Assembly (NCBI RefSeq): GCF_013407835.1
Contig: NZ_JACCBI010000001.1
Location: forward strand, 62,001-126,000
Length of the DNA: 64,000 bases
Direction: 5' to 3'
Source of the DNA: Agromyces atrinae
GTDB taxonomy: Bacteria; Actinomycetota; Actinomycetes; Actinomycetales; Microbacteriaceae
In this document: in pieces, positions 27,806 through 37,027 of the stretch
How the letters are laid out: every line of letters starts with the position of its first letter
Numbering within the stretch: the first letter of the stretch is position 1
Notes under the pieces: model-generated
Told to the model about the DNA's origin: nothing
The model's database searches: none
Seen by the model: only the letters and a program-made list of their open reading frames with translations
Program-made: the position numbers and the translations under genes

Positions 27806-29380
27806 GTGTCGGTGGTCACTTCTATGTTGGGTGTTGTGGATGATGTACTCGATCTGACGGACTCGATCGCCGATGCGGTGACCGGGCTGCTGCGTGGGGT
27901 CGATTCGTCTGCGGCGATGGTGTCGGATGACGCCCTGCTCGGGTTGCTCGGTCGTGCCGAGACTCTCGGGCGCGCGGTCGATGCGTTGCGGGTGTTGGTG
28001 GCGGCCGAGGTCGGTGACCGGGCACGCCCTGAACTGGGCACGGAATCGCTCGCGCATCGCCGGGGGTGTGGGAGTGCGGCGGAGTTGGTCGAGCGGGTGA
28101 CGCGGGTGTCGTCGGTGACGGCGCGGGCCCGGTTGCGGCTCGGAGCCCGGGTGCACCGCTGCACCGGGTTCACGGGGGCGCCGTTGCCGGCCGCGTTCGA
28201 CGCGGTTCGTGAGGGACTGGTGTCGGGCCGGTTGGGGTGGGATGCGGCGCAGACGATCACGACCGCGTTGACGGTCGCGGGTCGGGGCACGCCGACGGAC
28301 ATGCTCGGCGGGTTGCGGGCGGCCGAGCACGAACTCGTCTGCGCGGCGACCGGAACGGCGCCCGCCCCGGATGTGGCGGCGTTGCCCCCGGTGATGCATG
28401 CGGAGACGAAACTGCAGGCCGCGACGTGGGTCGAGGTGTTGAACCCTGACGGGGCCGAACCGTCCGAGCGGGACTTCGAAGCCCGCCACGTCCGCCTGCT
28501 GCCCGCGCGGGGCGGGTGGGTGCCGATCACCGGGCTCCTCGCCCCCGAAGTCGCCGGACAGGTACAACGCGTGTTCGACGCGCTCTGCAACCCCCGCCAA
28601 GCCGGAAACCTCCCCGAAGCCCTGCCCGGACGTGGCTCGGCGGACGCGGACGCGAACTCAGACGGTGGTGTTCACGCGGGCGGCGGTGCCGGTGCGAGTG
28701 CGGGTGATTCGGCGAGTGCGGGTGCGGGTGCAGACATGGATGCACGGTTCGGTGTCAGCGTCGATACCGACGGTATCCGTGACCCGCGTACCCGGGCGCA
28801 ACGCCAACACGACGCCCTCGCCACCGTGTTCGACATCGCCGGGCGTGCCGACGAACTCCCCACGCTGGGCGGGGCGTCCGCGACGATCCTCGTCACAACC
28901 CTCACCGACGACTTCCTCACCGGTACCGGGGTCGGACACATCGACGGTGTGGACGTGCCGATCCCGATGTCTGCGATCCGGCAACACGCCTGCGCCAACG
29001 GCGCCCACACCCTGGAACTCACCCCGGCCGGCGGCATTCACCGGCTCGGCACCGAGCAACGCACCTTCACCCGTGCGCAACGCCGCGCCCTCGCCGCACG
29101 CGACGGCGGATGCATCATCCCCGGCTGCCCCATCCCCGCCGCCGCAACCGAAGCCCACCACGTCACCCCCTGGTGGGCCGGCGGCCCCACCCACGTCGAC
29201 AACGGGGTGCTCCTGTGTTGGTTCCACCACCGCACCATCGACACCTCCGGATGGGAGATCCGCATGATCGGCGGAGCACCCCACGTCAAACCCCCGCCCT
29301 GGCTCGGCGACCCCGTCTGGCGACCCGCCACCCAGTCACCCACCCGACGCACCGCACAACTCCGCCGACAACACGAGTAA
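27806..29380 (+). CDS. DUF222/HNH endonuclease (13E12-repeat family)
   Basis: 524 residues: an N-terminal DUF222 helical domain (about 1-300), a low-complexity Gly/Ala/Ser/Asp linker near 285-315, and a C-terminal HNH nuclease (GGCIIPGCPIPAAATEAHHV, then WWAGGPTHVDNGVLLCWFHH). It is the kind called 13E12 repeat family in mycobacteria, usually present in several copies and associated with mobile DNA. Its first 600 bp use more TTG and GTT codons than neighbours, in keeping with separate ancestry. Start is uncertain: GTG 27806 or ATG 27824. A weak 6-bp hairpin follows the stop (29380-29400). Confidence 0.85.
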   Translation: MSVVTSMLGVVDDVLDLTDSIADAVTGLLRGVDSSAAMVSDDALLGLLGRAETLGRAVDALRVLVAAEVGDRARPELGTESLAHRRGCGSAAELVERVTRVSSVTARARLRLGARVHRCTGFTGAPLPAAFDAVREGLVSGRLGWDAAQTITTALTVAGRGTPTDMLGGLRAAEHELVCAATGTAPAPDVAALPPVMHAETKLQAATWVEVLNPDGAEPSERDFEARHVRLLPARGGWVPITGLLAPEVAGQVQRVFDALCNPRQAGNLPEALPGRGSADADANSDGGVHAGGGAGASAGDSASAGAGADMDARFGVSVDTDGIRDPRTRAQRQHDALATVFDIAGRADELPTLGGASATILVTTLTDDFLTGTGVGHIDGVDVPIPMSAIRQHACANGAHTLELTPAGGIHRLGTEQRTFTRAQRRALAARDGGCIIPGCPIPAAATEAHHVTPWWAGGPTHVDNGVLLCWFHHRTIDTSGWEIRMIGGAPHVKPPPWLGDPVWRPATQSPTRRTAQLRRQHE

Positions 29381-29538
29381 CGCGGGGCGCGCCACCGCGT
29401 GCACCGACATGCCACAGGACTCGTGCGCGCCCGCGCCCAGCGCCCAGTTGGTCTTCCCGTCGGCACAGGGCGCATGTGCACGTCACGAGCGCGGAAGAGG
29501 CCTTCGTCACCCCACAACGACATCGGGGAGTCTGTCGG

Positions 29539-30030
29539 CTATCCAGGCAGTCGCAGCGTGTCTGGCTCGTGCCGGATGATTCGCAAGGGGCCTTCGTCAG
29601 GGCTGGGCTTCTGGAAGCCATCGAGGTACGCGAGGGCCTGTTCCGCCGGAACATGGACATCGTCGGGTCCAGCGTTGCTGCGCGCGCGGAGTCGTCCGAG
29701 GAGGACATCGCGAGGGGTGTCGAGATAGTAGACGGTCGGTGTTACGCCGAGGGGAGCGAGTATGTCTCGGTAGCGTTCACGCGAGATACGCGACCAGAAC
29801 GAGGTGTCCACGACGACCCGGTCCCCGCGGGTGACGAGCTCGGTCAATCTGTTCTGCAATCGGTCGTGGACGGTCTGCATGACGTCGGCGGGTAGCGGGT
29901 GGACTCGATGCCCGAGCTCCCAGGCCTCGGCGTCGAAGGAGAGCACGACATAGCCCGCAGGCTCGAGCATGCGCGCGTAGGTGGATTTTCCGGACCCGGC
30001 CGGACCACACATCAAGATCACCTGGTCCAT
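29539..30030 (-). CDS. P-loop AAA-type small kinase (zeta-toxin/gluconokinase-like fold)
   Basis: 163 residues. Walker A GPAGSGKSTYA (residues 9-19), an Asp-containing strand LSFDAEAWELG, DRVVVDTSFWSRISRERYRD as Walker B-like region, and a lid helix rich in Arg (LLGRLRARS). Such proteins phosphorylate small molecules, nucleotides or antibiotics. No antitoxin partner is adjacent, so a toxin role is unlikely. TAGCCT 6 nt before the ATG indicates leaderless expression. Confidence 0.85.
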   Translation of the reverse strand: MDQVILMCGPAGSGKSTYARMLEPAGYVVLSFDAEAWELGHRVHPLPADVMQTVHDRLQNRLTELVTRGDRVVVDTSFWSRISRERYRDILAPLGVTPTVYYLDTPRDVLLGRLRARSNAGPDDVHVPAEQALAYLDGFQKPSPDEGPLRIIRHEPDTLRLPG

Positions 30031-30036
30031 CAGTGC

Positions 30037-30042
30037 AGGCTA
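30037..30042 (-). promoter_or_regulatory. -10 hexamer of leaderless kinase transcript
   Basis: TAGCCT on the minus strand, 6 nt before the ATG at 30030. Confidence 0.5.
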
Positions 30043-30141
30043 CTGCGGCACGAGAAACAGTGGCGAGATCCGAGGCCTGTCGGCGGTGCCGTCTACCCTC
30101 GACCCATCACCCACACCTCGTGCCGAGATATGGAGATGGCA

Positions 30142-30543
30142 ATGAAGGTGTTGGTCGCGACCCGCGAGACACAGGGCGACCGTCAGAGCGACGTGATGAC
30201 GGCGATCGAGGGCGAACTCGTGTTCATGATCGATCCGTGCGGCGAGAGTCGACGGCAGCCTGACGGCGCATGCCCGTGCGGCATCACCTTCGTCGGCATG
30301 ACGAGCGACGAGATCACGACGACGGCTGTCGTGCGCGAACTCGAACTCACCCGTTCGCACTTCGTACAGTGCCTGCAGAACGCGGTCCTCGATCGTCGAG
30401 AGACAGGCTGCACGTGCCAATTCGATGTCTCGGCTCTCGCCAGCGAGCTGCTCGACCTCGCCCGCTGCTTCCCGAACGAGACGATCATCGAGCGCCGAGT
30501 CGACGAGATCCGCGTCCGCCGTTCTGCACGCATAGGCTGGTGA
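30142..30543 (+). CDS. Hypothetical cysteine-containing protein
   Basis: 133 residues, not recognised by function. The N-terminal half has a beta strand (MKVLVATRET) followed by DPCGESRRQPDGACPCG. The middle has VQCLQNAVLDRRETGCTCQF. The CPC and CTC pairs plus further Cys could bind a metal or form disulfides. The ATG at 30142 is chosen for GGAG (30132-30135) 6 nt upstream. Two earlier in-frame ATGs lie inside that Shine-Dalgarno region. The DUF2207 gene begins 2 bp after the stop but seems to have its own leaderless promoter inside this gene's 3' end. Confidence 0.7.
   Translation: MKVLVATRETQGDRQSDVMTAIEGELVFMIDPCGESRRQPDGACPCGITFVGMTSDEITTTAVVRELELTRSHFVQCLQNAVLDRRETGCTCQFDVSALASELLDLARCFPNETIIERRVDEIRVRRSARIGW
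30533..30538 (+). promoter_or_regulatory. -10 hexamer of leaderless DUF2207 transcript
   Basis: TAGGCT ends 7 nt before GTG 30546 and lies within the last codons of the preceding gene. Confidence 0.45.
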
Positions 30544-30545
30544 GC

Positions 30546-32375
30546 GTGAGTCGACGAATGCTGAAGTCCGTTGTGGCCGCTGGTGCGATCGTTCTTCTGG
30601 GGGTATTCGTTCCCACGGTTCCGGCGTCGGCCGACGTCAACGACTTCTCCTTCGTGAGTTTCCACGGCGAGTACGAGCTGGGGCGCGACGACGACGGCCA
30701 CTCGACCCTCGACGTCGTCGAGACGCTCGTGGCCGAGTTCCCCGAGACCGATCAGAATCGCGGCATCCGTCGCGAGCTCGTCGACACGTACGACGGTCAC
30801 CCGACCGATCTCGTCGTCGAATCCGTGACCGATGAGAACGGCGTGGCGCGTGCGTTCGAGACCGAGAGCGACGACGGCATCGAGATCCTGACGATCGCGG
30901 CCGACGACTACGTGCACGGCGAGCAGACATACGTCATCACGTACAGTCAGCGCAACGTGACGCGGTACTTCGAGAACACCGACGCCGACGAGTTCTACTG
31001 GGACACCAACGGAACCGCGTGGGAGCAACCCTTCGGTGAGGTCTCGGCGACGATCGTGCTCGCCGACGGTCTGAGCGACGCCCTCACCGGTCGAGCCGCC
31101 GCAGCATTCGGTCTCGAGGGCGAGTCGAAGCCCGTCGACATCGAGCAGACCGACACGGGCTTCGAGGTGAGCCAGTCAGACCTGACCGCCGGCGAGAACC
31201 TCTCGTTCGCGATCGGCTTCGAGGCCGGTACGTTCACTCCCCGCGACGGGAGCTTCGGCGCAGCTCCGTGGCCCGCACTCGGGCTCGGCGGAGCCGTGCT
31301 CGCCGTGCTCACCGCGATCGGTGCGTTCATTCTGCGACGACGCCGACTGGGCGATGCTCCCGGCCGAGGAGTCATCGTGCCCGAGTACGTTCCGCCGAAG
31401 GACACCGGCATCCTGCTCTCGAGCGTCGTCTCGGGGCGCTCGACGCACACAGTCGCCGCCGAAGTGCTCGCCCTCGCCGTCGACGGGCGCGTGCGGATCG
31501 TCGAGGTCGGCGAGACCGCTGTCACGAAGAAGCCGCGCTTCGAACTCGAGTACGTCGACGTGGATCAGCCGGGAGGCGCGACCGAGCGGCGCCGTCGCCC
31601 TGCGGGTTCCGACACGGCGACCCCCGACGATCGCGAGTTCCTGCACGCGCTGTTCGGGTCGACCCTGACACCGGGTGAGCGACGATCCCTCGCGAAGGCC
31701 GACTCGAAGGTCGCCACGCGCCTGGCCGAAGTGCAGAAGAAGGTCACGGCGGCGGCGACCGAACGCGGCTACCGTCGCCCCTATCCCGGTGGGCCCGTGG
31801 CCGCGGTGATCGGTGGCGCCGTGGTGGCCGCCGGAATCGCCTTCGTCTTCAGCATCATGTCTCTCGCGCAGGCCTACGGCGGCGCATGGCCCGTCGTCAC
31901 GCTCATCGTCGGAATCGTCTCGCTCATCGTCGCGGTCATCGCGATCGCACGTGTGCCGCTTGAAGCCCCAGGCGTCGAACTCCGCGACTATCTGAAGGGC
32001 CTCGATGAGTACATCCGTCTCGCCGAGGCCGACCGCCTCGCTTACCTGCAGTCGCCGAAGGGCGCCGATCGCACGCCCATCCCGACGGATGACCGTGAGG
32101 CCGTCCTCCGTCTCACGGAGCGTCTGCTCCCGTGGGCCGTGCTCTTCGGGCGCGAGAAGGAGTGGACCGAGGAGCTCGGGCGCGCCTACGCCGAGTCGGG
32201 CGTGCAGCCGCTCTGGTACACGGGAACGCATCCGTTCAACGGAGCGATCTTCGCCGCGAGCATCGGATCGATCACGACGAGCGTCTCGTCGACCTACTCG
32301 AGTTCGAGCGGTGGCTCGGCCGGCGGCGTGAGCTCCGGTGGAGGCGGCGGCGGAGGCGGCGGAGGAGGCGTCTAG
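30546..32375 (+). CDS. DUF2207 membrane protein with Gly-rich tail
   Basis: 609 residues. A signal peptide ends at about Ala29 (PASA-D). An extracytoplasmic DUF2207 domain of about 200 residues follows. A membrane helix near 245-265 (ALGLGGAVLAVLTAIGAFIL) is followed by an RRRR stop-transfer, a cytoplasmic domain, and two further helices near 420-465. The chain ends in Ser-rich then Gly-only sequence (GGGGGGGGGGGV). This is the usual architecture of DUF2207 proteins, whose role is unknown but probably lies in the envelope. The GTG start is 7 nt after TAGGCT. Convergent with glutaminase. Confidence 0.87.
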   Translation: MSRRMLKSVVAAGAIVLLGVFVPTVPASADVNDFSFVSFHGEYELGRDDDGHSTLDVVETLVAEFPETDQNRGIRRELVDTYDGHPTDLVVESVTDENGVARAFETESDDGIEILTIAADDYVHGEQTYVITYSQRNVTRYFENTDADEFYWDTNGTAWEQPFGEVSATIVLADGLSDALTGRAAAAFGLEGESKPVDIEQTDTGFEVSQSDLTAGENLSFAIGFEAGTFTPRDGSFGAAPWPALGLGGAVLAVLTAIGAFILRRRRLGDAPGRGVIVPEYVPPKDTGILLSSVVSGRSTHTVAAEVLALAVDGRVRIVEVGETAVTKKPRFELEYVDVDQPGGATERRRRPAGSDTATPDDREFLHALFGSTLTPGERRSLAKADSKVATRLAEVQKKVTAAATERGYRRPYPGGPVAAVIGGAVVAAGIAFVFSIMSLAQAYGGAWPVVTLIVGIVSLIVAVIAIARVPLEAPGVELRDYLKGLDEYIRLAEADRLAYLQSPKGADRTPIPTDDREAVLRLTERLLPWAVLFGREKEWTEELGRAYAESGVQPLWYTGTHPFNGAIFAASIGSITTSVSSTYSSSSGGSAGGVSSGGGGGGGGGGGV

Positions 32376-32386
32376 ACCTCGGTCGG

Positions 32387-33601
32387 TCAGTTCGCCTCGT
32401 CGAGCAGCCCGTCAGGGTCGTTGACCGTGAGGTCGTGCCCTGATGCCGACGCCTCCTTCAGCGCATCACGGAAGAGCAGGCGCGCAGCGGGCCCGAGTCG
32501 CGTGACTCCTTCCAGATCCATCTCGATCGCCACGCCGTCCCGCGCGAGCGTGTCGAGCCGGGTGAGTACCTCTTCAGCTCCCGAGAAGACGAGTTCTCCG
32601 CGCAGGCGGGCCACGATCGGATCACGGTCGGTGTCGAGCGTCGAGATGGGGGAGAGCGGCTCGCCGCGGTGCATCAGGAGGTGCAGTCCGTACTCGTTCG
32701 AGAGCGCCTCGAGCATCGCGACACCTCGAGCGCTGTTGCCCTGGGCGTCGAGCGGCGGGCTGAAGGTTCCGATGCCGAACTGATCCGGCAGGAGGGCGGC
32801 TACTCCGCCGCCGACACCGCTCTTCGCCGGGAGTCCCACGCGCACCATCCACGCGCCCGAGGCGTCGTACATGCCACAACTCGACATCACCGCGGTCGTC
32901 CAGCGCGCGACCGCCTCGCTCACGACGCGCTCACCCGTCACCGGATTGCGGCCGCCGGCGGCGAGTGTCGCCGCCATCACGGCGATGTCACGCGCGCTCA
33001 CGAGCAGCGCGCACTGGCGGAAGTACGCCTCCGTCGCGACATCCACCGACGAGGCGAGCGTGCCCGCCGAGCGGGCGAGGTAGGCGAGAGCGCGGTTCCG
33101 ATCGCCCGATTCGAGTTCGGACTCGAACACCGCGTCGTCGACGTCGAGCTGTCTGCCCGCGAAGGCCTCGAGTCCACGCCGGATCACCGCGAACTTCTCG
33201 GCCGCGGAATCCCCGTCGATGAGTGAACTCGTCACGATCGCGCCTGCGTTGATCATGGGGTTGAACGGCCGACCCGTCGCCTCATCGAGGCTGATGGCGT
33301 TGAACGGCTCGCCGCTCGGTTCGAGTCCGACGTGCCGCGTGACCTCGGTGAGGCCGGCCTGTTCGAGCGCGAGGGCGAGCACGAACGGCTTCGACACCGA
33401 CTGGATCGTGAACTCGGTGTCCGAATCGCCCGTCTCGTGGATCGTGCCCCGCACACTCGCGATCGCGACGCCGAGCGCATCAGGATCGGCGCGCGCGAGT
33501 TCAGGGATGTACGACGCGACGTCGCCGCCCTCGAGCTTCCTGCCCTCCTCGACGACTCGTGCAAGTGCCAGGCGAATGGGGTCTCGAAGGTCGACGGTCA
33601 C
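32387..33601 (-). CDS. glsA: Glutaminase fused to a STAS domain
   Basis: Serine-dependent beta-lactamase-fold glutaminase (glutamine to glutamate plus ammonia). The 404 residues comprise the catalytic domain of about 305 with QSVSKPF (nucleophile Ser and Lys), NPMINAGAI and SCGMYDASG, plus a C-terminal STAS-like domain (residues about 320-400, IEMDLEGVTRLGPAARLLF). Plain GlsA proteins are about 310 residues, so the extension is the notable part and may regulate activity. The GTG is 6 nt after TAGGCT, which overlaps the stop codon of the upstream BCCT gene. It therefore can be expressed both from its own promoter and by read-through. Confidence 0.93.
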   Translation of the reverse strand: MTVDLRDPIRLALARVVEEGRKLEGGDVASYIPELARADPDALGVAIASVRGTIHETGDSDTEFTIQSVSKPFVLALALEQAGLTEVTRHVGLEPSGEPFNAISLDEATGRPFNPMINAGAIVTSSLIDGDSAAEKFAVIRRGLEAFAGRQLDVDDAVFESELESGDRNRALAYLARSAGTLASSVDVATEAYFRQCALLVSARDIAVMAATLAAGGRNPVTGERVVSEAVARWTTAVMSSCGMYDASGAWMVRVGLPAKSGVGGGVAALLPDQFGIGTFSPPLDAQGNSARGVAMLEALSNEYGLHLLMHRGEPLSPISTLDTDRDPIVARLRGELVFSGAEEVLTRLDTLARDGVAIEMDLEGVTRLGPAARLLFRDALKEASASGHDLTVNDPDGLLDEAN

Positions 33602-33607
33602 GCGCTC

Positions 33608-33613
33608 AGCCTA
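33608..33613 (-). promoter_or_regulatory. -10 hexamer of leaderless glsA, overlapping the BCCT stop
   Basis: TAGGCT on the minus strand. Its first three bases are the TAG stop of the BCCT transporter, and its end is 6 nt before the glsA GTG. Confidence 0.5.
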
Positions 33614-35353
33614 TTCGTCGGTGTCGGGAGCGCTTTCGGGTGAGGCAGCGTCGGGAGAGTCATCCCCACGGGCGGCGGTCGGTCGGCCGAACCCACGCGA
33701 CGCGCTCCGGTTCGCGGCACTCCCGCGCGGCTTCCACCACGCGGGCGGCCGGAGGGCGCCCCGCTCGATCGGTTCCTCGACCTCGAGCCCGTAGATCTCA
33801 CCGATGCGGTCGATGAACTGGTCGCGGCGCGCTCGATCGTAGGCACGCCGTTCGCGCGTGAACGCGATGACGGTCGACCAGCACATGAGGAGCATGACGA
33901 TCGAGAACGGCAGGGCGATGATGATGGCCGCGGTCTGCAGCGCATCGAGCCCTCCCGCGAGGAGCAGCGCGATCGCGAGGGCCGACGTGATGACGGTGAA
34001 GAAGATGCGCGCCCAGCGCTTCGGCTCGGGGTCGCCCCCCGTCGCGATCATCGACATCACGAGCGCACCGGAGTCGGCCGACGTGATGAAGAAGATGCCG
34101 ATGAGCACGATGACGCCGATCGAGACTAACGTTCCGCCGGGCACGTTCGCGAGCATCTCGAAGAGCGCGGCCTGCAGATCGACGGTGCCGTCGGGGCCCG
34201 TCAGGTCGACGTCGCCCGAGAGCTGCATCGCGAGCGCCGAGCCGCCGAGCACCGCGAACCAGAGGATGCCGATGAGGGTCGGCACGAGGATGACGCCCGC
34301 GACGAACTGCCGCACGGTGCGACCCTTCGAGATGCGGGCGATGAAGATGCCGACGAACGGCGCCCACGAGATCCACCAGCCCCAGTAGAACGAGGTCCAC
34401 GAGGCCTGCCACGCTTCGCCCTCGGCCCCCGTGAACGCGTTCACGGTGAACGAGAGCCCGATGAAGTTCTGGATGTAGTTGCCGAGCGACTGCACGAACT
34501 CGCGGAGGAGGAAGAGCGTCGGGCCGACCGAGAGCAGATAGATCACGAGCAGGCCGGCGAGCACGAGGTTGATGTTCGAGAGCCACTTCATGCCGCGACC
34601 GATGCCCGAGAGCACCGAGAAGAGCACGAAACCCGTGATGACGACGATGATCACGATCTGGGTCGTGATGTCGGGGTCGGCGATGCCGGCCGTCGAGAGG
34701 CCCGAGCTGATCTGCAGCACGCCGAGCCCGAGCGATGTCGCGACACCGAAGAGCGTTCCGACGAGAGCGACGATGTCGATGACGTTGCCCCACCCGCCGC
34801 GCACGCGCGACCCAAGCAAGGGCTCGAGGGTCCAGCGGATCGAGATCGGCCGGCGACGGCGGTGGATGGCGTAGGCGAGCGCGACACCGACGACGACGTA
34901 GATCGACCACGCGTGCACACCCCAGTGCAGGTATGTCTGGCTGAGCGCCTGCTGGGCGAGCTGCGCCTCGGTTCCCACGACGCCGGGTCGTGGGTCGACG
35001 AAGTGCGAGAGCGGCTCGCTCACGCCGTAGAACACGAGGCCGATGCCCATGCCGGCGGCGAACAGCAGCGAGAACCACGACATGAGGGAGAACTCGGGCT
35101 CGTCGTCGTCGCGTCCGAGTTTGATGTCGCCGAAGCGGCTGAAACCGAGCCACAGGCTGAAGATGACGAAGAACGCCGCGATGAGCACGTAGTACCAGTT
35201 GAAGGCGTTGACGATGCTCGACTGGATCGCACCGAACACGGCCTCGGCCGTACCGGGGGCGATGAGGGTGAAGGCGACGAAGGCGACGATGATCGATGCC
35301 GCCGGCCAGAAGACCCACCGATTGACTGCGCTACGTGTACTCGTTGTGGGCAT
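33611..35353 (-). CDS. BCCT-family betaine/carnitine/choline transporter
   Basis: Sodium- or proton-coupled osmolyte uptake protein, 580 residues with twelve membrane helices. The Trp-rich substrate motif FYWGWWISWAPFVGIFIA and the following ARISKGRTVRQF loop are diagnostic. The last 70 residues are a charged cytoplasmic tail (RRAYDRARRDQFIDR and onward) that often senses osmotic state in this family. TAGGCT lies 7 nt before the ATG (leaderless). The stop codon TAG is shared with the glutaminase promoter. Substrate is likely glycine betaine or choline. Confidence 0.93.
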   Translation of the reverse strand: MPTTSTRSAVNRWVFWPAASIIVAFVAFTLIAPGTAEAVFGAIQSSIVNAFNWYYVLIAAFFVIFSLWLGFSRFGDIKLGRDDDEPEFSLMSWFSLLFAAGMGIGLVFYGVSEPLSHFVDPRPGVVGTEAQLAQQALSQTYLHWGVHAWSIYVVVGVALAYAIHRRRRPISIRWTLEPLLGSRVRGGWGNVIDIVALVGTLFGVATSLGLGVLQISSGLSTAGIADPDITTQIVIIVVITGFVLFSVLSGIGRGMKWLSNINLVLAGLLVIYLLSVGPTLFLLREFVQSLGNYIQNFIGLSFTVNAFTGAEGEAWQASWTSFYWGWWISWAPFVGIFIARISKGRTVRQFVAGVILVPTLIGILWFAVLGGSALAMQLSGDVDLTGPDGTVDLQAALFEMLANVPGGTLVSIGVIVLIGIFFITSADSGALVMSMIATGGDPEPKRWARIFFTVITSALAIALLLAGGLDALQTAAIIIALPFSIVMLLMCWSTVIAFTRERRAYDRARRDQFIDRIGEIYGLEVEEPIERGALRPPAWWKPRGSAANRSASRGFGRPTAARGDDSPDAASPESAPDTDE

Positions 35354-35360
35354 GGGTTCC

Positions 35361-35366
35361 AGCCTA
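35361..35366 (-). promoter_or_regulatory. -10 hexamer of leaderless BCCT transcript
   Basis: TAGGCT on the minus strand, 7 nt before the ATG at 35353. Confidence 0.5.
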
Positions 35367-35460
35367 CGGTGCCGAGAATCCACCGTTTGTGCGCCCCACG
35401 TGTCGTTCTGGCCTCGCCATACCGACACCAACCGGTCACGAACTGGTCAGGAGGGCGGGG

Positions 35461-35466
35461 TAGCGT
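35461..35466 (+). promoter_or_regulatory. -10 hexamer of leaderless carboxylesterase transcript
   Basis: TAGCGT, 6 nt before the ATG at 35473. Confidence 0.45.
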
Positions 35467-35472
35467 GCGGGC

Positions 35473-37011
35473 ATGGATGCCGGTGAACTCGTCGTCTCCG
35501 TCGAGTCGGGGCGGGTTCGCGGTGGGCGTTCGCGCGGCATCCGGTACTGGCGCGGCATCCCCTACGCGGCGGCGCCGACCGGCGCGTACCGCTTCCGGGC
35601 CCCTCGGCCGCCCGAGCCCTGGGCGGGTGTACGCGACGCCCGACGGTTCGGGCCCGTCGCGCCGCAACTGCACCGCGGGCAGTTCCACGGCGCACCCCGC
35701 CGCGTGCCGCGGAGCGAGGACTGCCTCCGTCTCGACGTGACGGTGCCGGAAACGCGCTCGACGTCATCCCCTCTGCCCGTCCTCGTGTGGGTGCACGGCG
35801 GCGGGTTCAGCGTCGGGTCGACGCGCGAGTACGGGGGAGTCGGCCGCGCGCTCGCCGCGAGCGGCGACGTCGTGGTCGTGAGTGTCGGCTATCGGCTCGG
35901 CGCTCTCGGCTGGCTCGACCTCCGCGCCTACTCGACGCCCGAACGCCCCATCGAGGCGAACCTCGGCCTGCAGGACCTCGTCGCGGCGCTCCGCTGGGTG
36001 CGGGCGAACATCGCCGCGTTCGGCGGAGACACTGACCGCGTCACTCTCATCGGCGAGTCCGCGGGCGCCGCCGCCGTCACGGCGCTCCTCACGATGCCGT
36101 CGGCGCAGGGGCTCGTCGCGGGGGCCATCGCGCAGAGCGCGCCGCCGAACGCCGTGTATCCGCCCGACGTCACGGCGGCGTGGGCGCACGAGTTCGTCGG
36201 CCTCCTCGGCGAGATCGCCGATGCGGATGTCGAGAGCGAGTCGACGGGGGAGGCGGCCGATCTGTTGCACGACTCCGACGCGATGCTCCTCGCGCGAGCG
36301 ACGCTCGCCCTCACGCTGCGCGCACCGGATGCCTATCCGGGGGCGACTTGTCTCGCCCCGGTCATTGATGGAGAGGTGCTCCCCGAGCGGCCGCTCGACG
36401 CCTACCGTGACGGCCGGGCGGCGCGCGTGCCGCTCCTCATCGGCACGAACGACCGGGAGGGAGCGCTCTTCGAGGGGCGCATCGACATCCTCCCGACGAC
36501 CAAGCGACGGATTCGCGCGGTCTTCGCGGCGACCCGCAAACGCTCACGGCGTGCGATCAAGGCGCAGTACCCCGGTCTGCCCGAGCGGCGTCCTGCCGCG
36601 GACTTCGCGGGCGACTTCACGTTCTGGTACCCGAGCATCAAGCTCGCCGAACGGCACTCGCGCTACGCGCCGGTCTTCATGTACCGCTTCGATGCCGCGC
36701 CGCGGATCGTCACGATGCTCGGCCTCGATGCGACCCACGGTCTCGAACTCTTCCCGCTCTTCGGTCTGCTCGGTTCGCGCCGCGGCCTCGCGATGACGGC
36801 CCTTGGCGGTCGGCGGATGCTCGAACAGCTGGGGCGCCGCATGCGCGCGCACTGGATCGGGTTCGCCGCACGGGGCGCACCCGACGAGGGCTGGCCCGCC
36901 TACGACGAAGACACCCGCGCGACACTCGTCTTCGACGCCGTGGACCGCGTCGAACTCGATCCGCGCGCCGAGCGCCGCCGGGCATGGCAGGAGTTCGTCC
37001 CGCACGTCTGA
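35473..37011 (+). CDS. Type-B carboxylesterase
   Basis: 512-residue alpha/beta hydrolase of the cholinesterase/para-nitrobenzyl esterase family. Early block YWRGIPYAAAPTGAYRF, SEDCLRLDVTVP, oxyanion hole WVHGGGFSVGS, nucleophile GESAG, and the catalytic His in DATHGLELFPLF. There is no signal peptide, so it acts in the cytosol. It is divergent from the BCCT gene and convergent with penicillin acylase, only 16 bp away. Substrate not known. Confidence 0.9.
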   Translation: MDAGELVVSVESGRVRGGRSRGIRYWRGIPYAAAPTGAYRFRAPRPPEPWAGVRDARRFGPVAPQLHRGQFHGAPRRVPRSEDCLRLDVTVPETRSTSSPLPVLVWVHGGGFSVGSTREYGGVGRALAASGDVVVVSVGYRLGALGWLDLRAYSTPERPIEANLGLQDLVAALRWVRANIAAFGGDTDRVTLIGESAGAAAVTALLTMPSAQGLVAGAIAQSAPPNAVYPPDVTAAWAHEFVGLLGEIADADVESESTGEAADLLHDSDAMLLARATLALTLRAPDAYPGATCLAPVIDGEVLPERPLDAYRDGRAARVPLLIGTNDREGALFEGRIDILPTTKRRIRAVFAATRKRSRRAIKAQYPGLPERRPAADFAGDFTFWYPSIKLAERHSRYAPVFMYRFDAAPRIVTMLGLDATHGLELFPLFGLLGSRRGLAMTALGGRRMLEQLGRRMRAHWIGFAARGAPDEGWPAYDEDTRATLVFDAVDRVELDPRAERRRAWQEFVPHV

Positions 37012-37027
37012 CGCGGGCGCCCCGCCG

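Noticed and set aside
29539..30030. Zeta-type toxin of a toxin-antitoxin pair
   Set aside because: Fold is similar, but there is no small antitoxin gene next to it and it has its own isolated promoter.
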